Below, piece after piece: positions 1-7,952 of a stretch of DNA of 42,059 nt. The number at the start of each line of letters is the position of its first letter. Position 1 is the stretch's first letter. The position numbers were made by a program, and so were the translations under genes. The stretch covers positions 1,108 through 43,166 of the forward strand of contig DDMS01000055.1 in NCBI GenBank assembly GCA_002340765.1. Direction: 5' to 3'. Below the pieces are notes generated by a model, which saw only the letters and a list, made by a program, of their open reading frames with translations, did not search any database and was not told the DNA's origin. This DNA comes from Flavobacteriaceae bacterium UBA2540. Its GTDB lineage: Bacteria; Bacteroidota; Bacteroidia; Flavobacteriales; Flavobacteriaceae.

Positions 1-179
1 AGATACAAAAGATGACAACTAAAATCCAAATTTTATTTGAAATATTTTAAAGAAGCATTTAAGTTCATAGAGATATTACAAATGATGTAAATATTTAAAC
101 AGTAATTTAAGTGAAATCAAAAACTGAAATCACCAAAAAAAGGGGTTGATTGACAAATTATTATTAAAACCAAAATAAA

Positions 180-1328
180 TTATTCGCGCATTAATTTAAA
201 TTGACTCCTTAAAAAAAGTTGTGAAATTGGAATGATCAACAATCCTACAACAATAATAACTAAAAAGGCGTTTTTCAATCCAAAAGCATGGGCAAGGTAA
301 CCAATCAATGGAGGTCCTATAAACATCCCAAGAATTCCATAGGTCGAAATGATAGAAATCGCCATTCCAGGAGAATATTTATTTGATGTTCCAGCCAATG
401 CAAATGTCATTGGAAATAATGCTGCAGTGCCAAATCCTACCAGACAAAATCCAATCAAAGCTGACCAAAACTTTGGAAACAACACAGCAACCAAAATTCC
501 TAAAATGATGACTAATGAACTAAATATATAGGTTTTTTCCATGCCAATTTTTTGTACTAATTTATCAGAAAAAAATCTTGAAAAAGCCATACAAGCCATG
601 AAAGATAAATATCCGTATGTAAAAATCGGTTCGTTGATCACTTCTTTAAAATACACACCACTCCAATCAAACATCCCGCCTTCGCAAATCGCTGCTAAAA
701 AAATAATTACTCCCAGATAAACAATAAAAGGATCCGGTTTTCCAAAAATGAGTTTGTTCCCTGTAGAAGATTTGTCGTTTTTAATCGTGTATAAATAAGC
801 TATAAAAATGAGTATTGTTGTGAAAATTGATACGCCCAATAAGTGATTTGCTATACCAATATTCATTTGCACCATTAATGTTGAAAATACAACACCTACC
901 AAACCTCCTGTACTCCAAAGTCCGTGAAATGAACCCACAATGCGCTTTTCAAACTTTCGCTGGACAATAATAGATTGTGTATTAACAGCAATATTCATTA
1001 TTCGCATAAAAAAGGAAAAAAAACTAATTGCCACAACCAATCCAAGGGTTGTTTGCACAAATCCAATCCAAATTAAAGTAACATTGAACAATAAAAAACT
1101 AACCAACATTGGGTTTCTACTATCAAATTTTGACACCAACCAACCCGAAATTGGCAATCCAATCAACGAACTAATTGGCATTACCAATAAAATAGTGCCT
1201 AATTCGGCTTCATTCAAATTAAAAAAAGTTTTTATTGTCGGAATTCTAGATGCCCAAGTTGCAAAAGTCAAACCTGATAAAAAAAAGAATGTTCCTAAAG
1301 CAATTCGTTGTTTAACTTTTTCTTCCAT
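180..1328 (-). CDS. MFS transporter, YbjJ-like
   Basis: This is a 382-residue integral membrane protein with the hydrophobic pattern of a 12-helix major facilitator. Near the N-terminus it has a TFATWASRIP segment and a GLPISGWLVSKFDSR loop between helices 2 and 3 (the MFS motif A region); FHGLWSTGG follows mid-protein. This resembles the YbjJ-like branch of sugar/drug MFS carriers, but the substrate cannot be read from the sequence. The reading frame stays open to an upstream ATG at 1379. I chose the MEEKVKQR start at 1328 because a -7 element lies at 1353-1360, between the two ATGs, so the upstream start would not be transcribed. It stands alone, divergent from era. Family is confident; substrate is unknown. 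Confidence 0.85.
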   Translation of the reverse strand: MEEKVKQRIALGTFFFLSGLTFATWASRIPTIKTFFNLNEAELGTILLVMPISSLIGLPISGWLVSKFDSRNPMLVSFLLFNVTLIWIGFVQTTLGLVVAISFFSFFMRIMNIAVNTQSIIVQRKFEKRIVGSFHGLWSTGGLVGVVFSTLMVQMNIGIANHLLGVSIFTTILIFIAYLYTIKNDKSSTGNKLIFGKPDPFIVYLGVIIFLAAICEGGMFDWSGVYFKEVINEPIFTYGYLSFMACMAFSRFFSDKLVQKIGMEKTYIFSSLVIILGILVAVLFPKFWSALIGFCLVGFGTAALFPMTFALAGTSNKYSPGMAISIISTYGILGMFIGPPLIGYLAHAFGLKNAFLVIIVVGLLIIPISQLFLRSQFKLMRE

Positions 1329-1352
1329 GAAGTAAGCATAAATAAATGCATG

Positions 1353-1360
1353 CAAATTTA
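1353..1360 (-). promoter_or_regulatory. -7 promoter element of the MFS gene
   Basis: On the minus strand this reads TAAATTTG, matching the Bacteroidota -7 consensus TAnnTTTG. It predicts a transcript start near 1348 and a leader of about 20 nt before the ATG at 1328. No clear -33 TTTG is visible. Confidence 0.6.
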
Positions 1361-1427
1361 AGAAAATCCTAAAAAGCATCCTTCAATTATTCATCAAATA
1401 ATCAACACCTTTCGGAATAAAACTCTT

Positions 1428-1435
1428 TATATTTG
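1428..1435 (+). promoter_or_regulatory. -7 promoter element of era
   Basis: This reads TATATTTG, an exact TAnnTTTG. Its last base is only 4 nt from the A of the era ATG at 1440, so the predicted +1 coincides with the start codon and the era mRNA would be leaderless. Confidence 0.65.
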
Positions 1436-1439
1436 CTTT

Positions 1440-2324
1440 ATGTTACACAAATCTGGTTTTGTAAATATCATCGGAAATCCAAATGTTGGAAAATCAACTT
1501 TGATGAATGCTTTGGTAGGTGAAAAACTTTCCATTATCACTCCAAAAGCGCAAACCACAAGACACCGAATTTTAGGCATCGTCAATCACGAAGAATACCA
1601 AATTGTTTTTTCTGATACGCCAGGAATCATCAAACCTGCTTATGAATTGCAGGCTTCTATGATGGATTTCGTAAAATCGGCTTTGGATGATGCAGACATC
1701 TTGATTTACATGGTAGAAGTGGGTGAAACTGCTCAAAAAAATGAAGCTTTTTTCAATAAAATTATCAATAGTAAAATTCCTGTCATTTTATTGTTAAACA
1801 AAATTGACAAATCTACTCAAGAAGAAGTTGCTGAAAAAATTGCCTATTGGCGAGAAAAAGTGCCTAATTCGTTTGTATATATCATCTCAGCATTGGAACG
1901 ATTCAATGTAGATACGGTTTTTTATAAAATCATTGAATTATTGCCAGAAGGTCCTCCATACTATCCAAAAGACCAATTAACAGATAAGCCTGAGCGTTTT
2001 TTTGTGAATGAAAAGATTCGTGAAAAAATTCTGATGCACTACAAAAAGGAAATTCCGTATTCTGTAGAAGTGGAAACCGAAAGTTTTATCGAAGAAGAAA
2101 CCATTGTGCGAATACGGTCGGTAATTATGGTGGAAAGAGAAACCCAAAAAGGGATTATCATTGGTCATAAAGGAACTGCTATCAAAAGAGTTGGCGCTGA
2201 AGCACGAAAAGATTTGGAGCGCTTTTTCTTGAAAAAAGTATTTATTGAATTGTATGTAAAAGTCAATAAAGATTGGCGAAGTGACAAAAATCAACTAAAA
2301 AGATTTGGATACGATCAAAGTTGA
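1440..2324 (+). CDS. era: GTPase Era
   Basis: This 294-residue protein is an essential GTPase that binds 16S rRNA and assists 30S subunit maturation. G1 is GNPNVGKST at about residues 12-20, the switch I region is KAQTTRHR, G3 is DTPG, and G4 is NKID at about residues 120-123. The C-terminal half holds the KH RNA-binding domain, with IRSVIMVERETQKGIIIGHK carrying the GxxG-type loop. Length matches the family. The ATG at 1440 gives the usual short lead (MLHKSGFVN) before the G domain. It is transcribed alone from an adjacent promoter and is convergent with the pseudogene whose stop lies inside its 3' end. A second ribosome-assembly GTPase, der, follows 600 nt downstream. Confidence 0.97.
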   Translation: MLHKSGFVNIIGNPNVGKSTLMNALVGEKLSIITPKAQTTRHRILGIVNHEEYQIVFSDTPGIIKPAYELQASMMDFVKSALDDADILIYMVEVGETAQKNEAFFNKIINSKIPVILLLNKIDKSTQEEVAEKIAYWREKVPNSFVYIISALERFNVDTVFYKIIELLPEGPPYYPKDQLTDKPERFFVNEKIREKILMHYKKEIPYSVEVETESFIEEETIVRIRSVIMVERETQKGIIIGHKGTAIKRVGAEARKDLERFFLKKVFIELYVKVNKDWRSDKNQLKRFGYDQS

Positions 2325-2871
2325 TGCGTGATAATTTGGATCATGACATCATGCAATTGTTTGATTTGTGGTTTGCTAGTATCTTTCCCCATTTTTCCCC
2401 AAAAGTAAAGTAATATCGTCAATAATGGTAAAAAATAACCATCATTAATGGTAAAAAATACAATTCTTTTAATGATATTTTGGTATACAACATTGTCGAA
2501 AATATCAAAAATAATCCGCCAATCACAAAATGGATAAACATAAAAAAATCCAAACTTGTGGTTTAGGAACAAAAACCCTCAAATTTCTGTGATATTTTCA
2601 TCCTTTTTAACAAATTCTAAATGTAATTATAGAGACCAAAAATGTTTGTCTTTTTTTGGAACACTAATAAAAATGTGGTGATCCACAATCACATTTGTAC
2701 AATTGGTCTTTTTAGCTCTGAAAGTTTCAGAAAAACGGTTAATCAAACTTTTAGGAGTTGGATTGAAATCAATCGAAAAACGGGGTCTTAAAAAAAATTC
2801 AACATTTCTTTTTTAAATGAGAAATCTGGTGTTTTTGTCCACAAAATCAGTTCGTTTGGCACTGATTTAGT
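2315..2871 (-). pseudogene. decayed membrane-protein gene between era and der
   Basis: Read on the minus strand with frame changes, this region gives one continuous protein-like sequence. It starts near 2871 (VPNELILWTKTPDFSFKK), shifts frame at the A8/T8 run at 2790-2797, and continues with RPRFSIDFNPTPKSLINRF and VIVDHHIFISVPKKDKHFWS. An in-frame TAA at 2627-2629 is followed by LHLEFVKKDENITEI and a TGA at 2579-2581. After another shift at the seven-base run at 2542-2548 comes MFIHFVIGGLFLIFSTMLY, a transmembrane segment. A 23-bp imperfect tandem duplication (2415-2437 and 2438-2460) then shifts back to the frame of FLPLLTILLYFWGKMGKDT and the TGA at 2315. Two nonsense codons and three frameshifts make function very unlikely. 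The ancestor was probably a protein of about 180 residues with a soluble N-terminal half and two C-terminal membrane helices, of an unnamed Flavobacteriaceae type. I cannot assign a function. Confidence 0.7.
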
Positions 2872-2899
2872 TTACAGTAAATAATCGTATCTTAAATTG

Positions 2900-2907
2900 T
2901 ACCTTTG
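2900..2907 (+). promoter_or_regulatory. -7 promoter element of der
   Basis: This reads TACCTTTG, an exact TAnnTTTG. It predicts a start near 2912 and a 17-nt leader to the ATG at 2929. It also excludes an in-frame TTG at 2905, which lies inside the element, as the translation start. Confidence 0.65.
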
Positions 2908-2928
2908 CAAAAAATTATCCGTAAAAAA

Positions 2929-4239
2929 ATGAATAGTATTGTTGCCATTGTAGGAAGACCAAATGTAGGAAAATCAACACTTTTTAATAGGTTGGTTCAG
3001 CGTAGAGATGCAATTGTTGATTCAATAAGTGGTGTGACAAGAGACCGTCATTACGGAAAATCGGATTGGAATGGAAAACAATTTTCGGTAATTGATACTG
3101 GAGGTTATGTGATTGGATCTGATGATATTTTTGAAGAAGAAATTAGAAAACAAGTTGCTTTAGCAATTGAAGAGGCTGATATTATCATTTTTGTTGTAGA
3201 TGTTGAAGAAGGTATTACTCCCATGGATGCTGAGGTTGCAAAATTATTACACAAAGTAAAAAAACCAATTTTTACGGCGGTTAACAAAGTGGATAATTCC
3301 ATGCGTGAAACAGAAGCATTGGAATTCTACAACTTAGGTTTGGGCGATTATCATACCATTTCTTCTATGAATGGAAGTGGAACAGGAGATTTGTTAGATG
3401 CTATTGTTACAAAAATGCCAGAGACTGAAGCCATAAATCCTGATGAGGAAGAATTGCCAAGATTTGCCGTTGTTGGAAGACCAAATGCTGGAAAATCATC
3501 ATTTATAAATACTTTGATTGGTGAAGAAAGAAACATTGTTACAGACATTGCTGGTACCACTAGAGATGCAATTGACACTAAATACAATCGTTTTGGATTT
3601 GATTTTAACTTGGTTGATACTGCAGGAATCAGAAAAAAATCAAAAGTAAAAGACGATTTAGAATTTTATTCTGTAATGCGTGCTGTGCGAACTATTGAAT
3701 ATGCAGACGTTATTATTTTGATTGTTGATGCCACTCGTGGTTTTGAAGGACAAGATCAAAACATTTTTTGGTTGGCAGAAAAAAACCGAAAAGGAGTTGT
3801 AATTCTCATCAACAAATGGGATTTAATGGAAAAAGAAACCAATACGCTGCGTGATTTTGAAGCCAATATCAGAACTCAAATTGCACCTTTTACGGATGTG
3901 CCAATTGTATTTATTTCTACATTGACCAAACAACGTATTTTCAAAGCTATTGAAACTGCAGTGGAAGTTTTTCAGAATCGAAAAAATAAAATTCCTACCT
4001 CGAAATTCAATGAAGCTATGTTGGAATTGGTAAAAACGTTTCCACCACCAGCCATCAAAGGAAAATATGTGAAAATCAAATATTGCATGCAATTGCCTAC
4101 ACCAACACCACAATTTGTGTTTTTCTGTAATTTGCCTCAATATGTGAAAGAGCCTTACAAACGATTTGTAGAAAATAAAATGCGTGAGATTTACAACTTT
4201 TCAGGTGTACCAATCACGATTTATTTTAGACAGAAATAA
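2929..4239 (+). CDS. der: ribosome biogenesis GTPase Der (EngA)
   Basis: This is a 436-residue tandem GTPase required for late 50S subunit assembly. The first G domain has GRPNVGKST at about residues 9-17 and the G4 motif NKVD. The second has GRPNAGKSS near residue 180, DTAGIRKKSKV, and NKWD. A C-terminal KH-like domain follows, containing PPPAIKGKYVKIKYCMQ, and the protein ends in IYFRQK. Length is standard. The ATG at 2929 is chosen over a TTG 24 nt upstream because the upstream codon overlaps the -7 element. It appears monocistronic. The 120 nt to msrB contain no obvious terminator. Confidence 0.97.
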   Translation: MNSIVAIVGRPNVGKSTLFNRLVQRRDAIVDSISGVTRDRHYGKSDWNGKQFSVIDTGGYVIGSDDIFEEEIRKQVALAIEEADIIIFVVDVEEGITPMDAEVAKLLHKVKKPIFTAVNKVDNSMRETEALEFYNLGLGDYHTISSMNGSGTGDLLDAIVTKMPETEAINPDEEELPRFAVVGRPNAGKSSFINTLIGEERNIVTDIAGTTRDAIDTKYNRFGFDFNLVDTAGIRKKSKVKDDLEFYSVMRAVRTIEYADVIILIVDATRGFEGQDQNIFWLAEKNRKGVVILINKWDLMEKETNTLRDFEANIRTQIAPFTDVPIVFISTLTKQRIFKAIETAVEVFQNRKNKIPTSKFNEAMLELVKTFPPPAIKGKYVKIKYCMQLPTPTPQFVFFCNLPQYVKEPYKRFVENKMREIYNFSGVPITIYFRQK

Positions 4240-4306
4240 TTTTTGATATTAATCAAAATCTTTAATTTACTTTTCTTTTTGACTGTTATTAGTGATGCTT
4301 TTATAT

Positions 4307-4314
4307 TAAATTTA
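4307..4314 (+). promoter_or_regulatory. probable -7 element of the msrB-msrA-selO operon
   Basis: This reads TAAATTTA, one base from the TAnnTTTG consensus. It predicts a leader of about 40 nt before the ATG at 4359. No other candidate is closer to consensus in the 120-nt gap. Confidence 0.4.
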
Positions 4315-4358
4315 CACAAGTTTATATAGATACATTTTCATCAAAAAAATAAAATTTT

Positions 4359-4814
4359 ATGTTAACTTGGAAAGACGTCATTCATTTAGCTACTAAAGGA
4401 AATCCAACACCTGATAAAATCATCAAAAAAACGGACATTGAATGGCGAGAAGTTTTAACTCCGGAACAATTTAGAATTACCAGACAAAAAGGTACTGAAA
4501 GGCCTTTTTCTGGCGAATTATGTTCGATTTATGAAGCAGGAAAATACACTTGTATTTGTTGTAATCAGCCGCTTTTTGATTCCACTATCAAATTTGAATC
4601 TAGTTCTGGTTGGCCAAGTTTTACGCAACCTATCAAAGAAAATGCAATTAAATATATCAAAGATATTTCCTATGGAATGGTGCGTGTTGAAGTACTTTGC
4701 AATGTTTGCGAGGCGCATTTAGGACATGTTTTTCCTGATGGACCAACACCAAGTGGCTTACGTTATTGTATCAATTCAGAATCTATGCAACTAGAAAAAA
4801 GAACTAAAAAATGA
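4359..4814 (+). CDS. msrB: peptide-methionine (R)-S-oxide reductase MsrB
   Basis: This 151-residue enzyme reduces the R epimer of methionine sulfoxide in proteins. The MsrB fold is recognisable from RPFSGELCSIYEAGKYTCICC, SSGWPSF and CNVCEAHLGHVFPDGP. Two CxxC pairs (CICC and CNVC) form the structural zinc site, and RYCINSESM carries the catalytic cysteine. No signal peptide is visible, so it is probably cytoplasmic. It is the first gene of a three-gene unit: its stop overlaps the msrA start by 4 nt (ATGA at 4811-4814), implying translational coupling. This is a free-standing MsrB rather than an MsrA-MsrB fusion. Confidence 0.96.
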   Translation: MLTWKDVIHLATKGNPTPDKIIKKTDIEWREVLTPEQFRITRQKGTERPFSGELCSIYEAGKYTCICCNQPLFDSTIKFESSSGWPSFTQPIKENAIKYIKDISYGMVRVEVLCNVCEAHLGHVFPDGPTPSGLRYCINSESMQLEKRTKK

Positions 4815-5347
4815 TAAAAAATTTACAAATTGCCACACTTGGCGGAGGTTGTTTTTGGTGCACAGAAGCAGTATTTCAACAAATAAAAGGCGTTGAAAAA
4901 GTAGTATCTGGTTATGCAGGTGGAAATGTGCCAGGAAAACCAACCTATCGTGAAATTTGCTCAGGATTGACAGGTCATGCAGAAGTAATTCAAGTTACTT
5001 TTGATGCTGATATCGTAAGCTTTGAAGATATTTTAGTGATTTTTTTAACCACACACAATCCAACAACCCTGAACAGACAAGGAGCAGATGTTGGCACGCA
5101 ATATCGTTCCGTAATTTTTTATCACGATACCAACCAACAAGAAATTGCTGAAAAAGTGATTGCAAATGTGCAAGCCTATTATGCTGACAAAATCGTAACT
5201 GAAATCAATCCACTTCCCATTTTTTATGATGCAGAAACCTATCATCAAAACTATTATAGAAACAATAAATCTGAGGGGTATTGTGAATATGTCATCACCC
5301 CAAAACTTGCAACTTTGCGAAAATTATACGCTGATAAACTGGTATGA
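4811..5347 (+). CDS. msrA: peptide-methionine (S)-S-oxide reductase MsrA
   Basis: This 178-residue enzyme reduces the S epimer of methionine sulfoxide. The active-site motif GGGCFWCTEAVF lies at about residues 11-22 with the nucleophilic cysteine in GCFWC. It is followed by SGYAGG, the TGHAEVIQVTFD strand and the HNPTTLNRQGADVGTQYRS segment typical of MsrA. Near the C-terminus, YHQNYY is the conserved element of short MsrA proteins. It overlaps msrB upstream and selO downstream by 4 nt each, so all three are almost certainly co-translated. It complements MsrB, so both sulfoxide epimers are covered by one operon. Confidence 0.97.
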   Translation: MIKNLQIATLGGGCFWCTEAVFQQIKGVEKVVSGYAGGNVPGKPTYREICSGLTGHAEVIQVTFDADIVSFEDILVIFLTTHNPTTLNRQGADVGTQYRSVIFYHDTNQQEIAEKVIANVQAYYADKIVTEINPLPIFYDAETYHQNYYRNNKSEGYCEYVITPKLATLRKLYADKLV

Positions 5348-6900
5348 AACTAAATATAAAAGAAACGTTTACGAAAGAATTACCTTCGGACAAAATTCTT
5401 GAAAACTCAAGAAGACAGGTTTTTGAAGCAGCTTATTCGTATGTTTCTCCTAAGAAAACCAAGTTTCCAAAAGTGTTGCATGTTTCTCCAGAAATGATAG
5501 ATGCTTTGGGAATTTCAACAGAAGATTCCAAGTCAGATTTCTTTAGAGATATTTTTACAGGAAATGCAATGTATCCCAACACAAAACCATTCGCAATGTG
5601 TTATGGAGGGCATCAATTTGGCAATTGGGCAGGACAATTGGGTGATGGAAGAGCGATTAATTTGTTTGAAATTGAACACGAAAATCAACTTTGGCATGTG
5701 CAATTAAAAGGTGCAGGCGAAACTCCCTATTCAAGAAATGCTGATGGTTTGGCTGTTTTGCGTTCGTCAATCAGAGAATACTTGTGCAGTGAAGCTATGT
5801 TTCATTTGGGAATTCCTACAACTCGTGCACTTTCTTTGAGTCTTTCAGGGGATGCTGTTTTGCGTGATGTGATATATGATGGAAATCCAGCCTATGAAAA
5901 AGGCGCCATTGTTTCGAGGGTTTCTTCTTCGTTTTTGCGTTTTGGAAATTATGAAATTTTTGCTGCCAGAAATGATTTAAAAAACCTCAAAATTCTGTTT
6001 GATTTTACTCTCAAGCAACATTTTCAGCATTTAGGAAATCCATCAAAAAAAACCTATATTCAGTTTTTTAATGAAGTTGCAGCACGCACTTTAACCCTAA
6101 TTATTCATTGGCAACGTGTAGGTTTTGTGCATGGTGTCATGAATACTGATAACATGTCCATTTTAGGTTTAACCATTGATTATGGTCCTTATGGATGGTT
6201 AGAAGGCTTTGATTTTGGCTGGACACCCAACACCACAGACCTCCAACACAAACGCTATAGATATGAAAATCAGCCAAATATTGGTTTATGGAATTTGTAT
6301 CAACTTGCAAATGCCTTGTTTCCTTTGATTGAAGAAGCTGCGCCTTTGGAAGCTATTTTACATGAGTATAAAACCAATTTTGAAAGTCAATCTTTACTGA
6401 TGATGAAAACCAAATTGGGACTTTTTTCTTCAGATAAAAACGATCAAAAACTCATTCAAAATTTAGAAGATATCCTACAATTGACGGAAACAGACATGAC
6501 CATTTTCTTTCGATTATTGAGTGATTTTTCCTCTAAAAAAAATGGTTTTAAATTGATACAAGAGGCTTTTTATGATGTTGAAAATATCACTGAAAATATC
6601 AAAAGCAAATGGCAAAATTGGTTTGAAAACTATGCAACTCGTTTGCAAAAAGAAACACTTTCTCCATCAGAGAGAAAATCAAAAATGAATACCATAAATC
6701 CAAAATATGTATTGCGAAATTATATGGCGCAATTGACAATTGATGCTGCTGAAAAAGAAGATTATTCATTGATTGACGAACTTTTTCAACTGCTGAAAAA
6801 TCCTTATGACGAACAATCAAACAAAGAAAAATGGTTTGCCAAAAGGCCTGATTGGGCGCGTAACAAAGTGGGTTGTTCCATGCTGAGTTGTAGTTCTTAA
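5344..6900 (+). CDS. selO: protein adenylyltransferase SelO (YdiU family)
   Basis: This 518-residue pseudokinase-fold enzyme is of the SelO family, whose characterised members transfer AMP from ATP to hydroxyl side chains of redox-related proteins. Conserved blocks are YGGHQFGNWAGQLGDGRAI, LKGAGETPYSRNADG near residue 120 (nucleotide-binding lysine), SIREYLCSEAM (glutamate) and HGVMNTDNMSILGLTIDYG near residue 265 (metal-binding Asn and Asp). The protein ends in CSS, with cysteine where the eukaryotic protein has selenocysteine; bacterial YdiU also uses cysteine there. Length is slightly over the bacterial norm of about 480. The start overlaps the msrA stop by 4 nt. Its place behind msrB-msrA is contextual support for a role in the oxidative stress response. 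Confidence 0.95.
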   Translation: MKLNIKETFTKELPSDKILENSRRQVFEAAYSYVSPKKTKFPKVLHVSPEMIDALGISTEDSKSDFFRDIFTGNAMYPNTKPFAMCYGGHQFGNWAGQLGDGRAINLFEIEHENQLWHVQLKGAGETPYSRNADGLAVLRSSIREYLCSEAMFHLGIPTTRALSLSLSGDAVLRDVIYDGNPAYEKGAIVSRVSSSFLRFGNYEIFAARNDLKNLKILFDFTLKQHFQHLGNPSKKTYIQFFNEVAARTLTLIIHWQRVGFVHGVMNTDNMSILGLTIDYGPYGWLEGFDFGWTPNTTDLQHKRYRYENQPNIGLWNLYQLANALFPLIEEAAPLEAILHEYKTNFESQSLLMMKTKLGLFSSDKNDQKLIQNLEDILQLTETDMTIFFRLLSDFSSKKNGFKLIQEAFYDVENITENIKSKWQNWFENYATRLQKETLSPSERKSKMNTINPKYVLRNYMAQLTIDAAEKEDYSLIDELFQLLKNPYDEQSNKEKWFAKRPDWARNKVGCSMLSCSS

Positions 6901-6907
6901 AAATATG

Positions 6908-6915
6908 TATCTTTA
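6908..6915 (+). promoter_or_regulatory. probable -7 element of xdhC-mocA
   Basis: This reads TATCTTTA, one mismatch from TAnnTTTG, in the 29-nt gap after selO. It would start transcription about 10 nt before the ATG at 6930, so xdhC-mocA may be transcribed separately from the msr operon. Confidence 0.4.
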
Positions 6916-6929
6916 GACAAAGATTTTGT

Positions 6930-7949
6930 ATGATTCACGAATTGAAAGAAATCATTGGACAAGCTGTTATCAATCAACAAAAAGGATTGAAAAATGTATT
7001 GGCTTCTGTGGTGCATTTAGATGGTTCTTCATATCGAAAACCGGGTGTTAGAATGCTGATTGGGGAAGATTTATCAACTATTGGCGCGGTGAGTGGTGGA
7101 TGTGTAGAAAAAGAAATTATTCACAGAGCTAGCAGTGTTTTTGCAGATGGTAAACCAAAAATAATCACCTATGATGGTAGGTATAGATTGGGTTGTGAGG
7201 GAATTTTATACATTCTGATTGAACCATTTTTCATTGAAAATACTTTTTTAAAACGCTTTTCAGAAGTAATTCAACAACGAGAAACTCTAAAAATTGACAG
7301 TTTTTTTCAGAAAGATGACGAAATATTTGGCAATTTTGGTTCGCAAATTACTTTTTCAAATCATGAAACTGTTGCGTTTTCACAAGATTTTTCTGTGGAT
7401 GAAACCACTGAACTCAACCTATTTTCCCAGGTTTTAGTACCCGCATTTAAATTGCTAATCATTGGTGGTGAGCACGATGCTGTCAAACTTTGTAAAATTG
7501 CCTCAAATTTAGGTTGGGAAATTGATGTGATTACCTCTGCAAAAGACCCTAAACAATTAGCTGATTTTCCAGGTGCAAATTCGGTGATTGGCGAAAGTCC
7601 TGAAACGATTCAGTTTACTGATTTGAACGAAAATACTGCTATTGTAATTATGAATCACAGTTATGTGCAAGATTTAAAATATTTGGTAAAACTGGCAAAC
7701 TTTCAACCAACATATATTGGCATTTTGGGCGCTCCAAAAAAAGGTGAACGCTTGTTCAATGAGCTTTTTGAGTTTGTTCCTGAAGTTTCAGTAGCTTTTT
7801 TGAACTGTATCTACACGCCTGCCGGATTGCATATTGGTGCACAAACTCCCGAAGAAATTGCAATTTCTATTATTGCTGAAATCTTGGCGATTTTCAGAGA
7901 AAAAGAACCCTTTTCTTTGCGAAATCTAAAAGGAAAAATCCACCACTAA
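6930..7949 (+). CDS. XdhC family molybdenum cofactor insertion/maturation protein
   Basis: This is a 339-residue protein of the XdhC/CoxI family. These proteins bind molybdenum cofactor and help load the sulfurated form into xanthine dehydrogenase-type hydroxylases. The N-terminal XdhC domain shows VHLDGSSYRKPGVRMLIGED and SGGCVEKEI, with the cysteine conserved. The C-terminal Rossmann-like domain shows LLIIGGEHDAVKLCKIASNL and IGILGAPKKGERL near residue 265, then AGLHIGAQTPEEIAISIIAE. It is followed after 3 nt by a MocA-like nucleotidyltransferase, a standard pairing. No xanthine dehydrogenase subunit is in the window, so the client enzyme must be encoded elsewhere or lost. Confidence 0.92.
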   Translation: MIHELKEIIGQAVINQQKGLKNVLASVVHLDGSSYRKPGVRMLIGEDLSTIGAVSGGCVEKEIIHRASSVFADGKPKIITYDGRYRLGCEGILYILIEPFFIENTFLKRFSEVIQQRETLKIDSFFQKDDEIFGNFGSQITFSNHETVAFSQDFSVDETTELNLFSQVLVPAFKLLIIGGEHDAVKLCKIASNLGWEIDVITSAKDPKQLADFPGANSVIGESPETIQFTDLNENTAIVIMNHSYVQDLKYLVKLANFQPTYIGILGAPKKGERLFNELFEFVPEVSVAFLNCIYTPAGLHIGAQTPEEIAISIIAEILAIFREKEPFSLRNLKGKIHH

Positions 7950-7952
7950 TCT

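Noticed and set aside
1..179. Gene or regulatory site at the left edge
   Set aside because: The sequence is AT-rich with stops in all frames and no clear promoter, terminator or homology.
940..1335. 131-codon plus-strand ORF antisense to the MFS gene
   Set aside because: It mirrors the coding strand of a membrane protein, has no family resemblance and no promoter.
1329..1379. N-terminal extension of the MFS transporter to an ATG at 1379
   Set aside because: The -7 element at 1353-1360 lies downstream of that ATG, and family members begin near MEEKVKQR.
2315..2572. 85-codon minus-strand ORF taken as a real small gene
   Set aside because: Its middle third is unlike a membrane protein, whereas another frame there reads MFIHFVIGGLFLIF. 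Together with upstream fragments it fits a frameshifted pseudogene better.
2905..2928. TTG start giving der eight extra residues
   Set aside because: The codon is part of the -7 element TACCTTTG, so it would not be transcribed.
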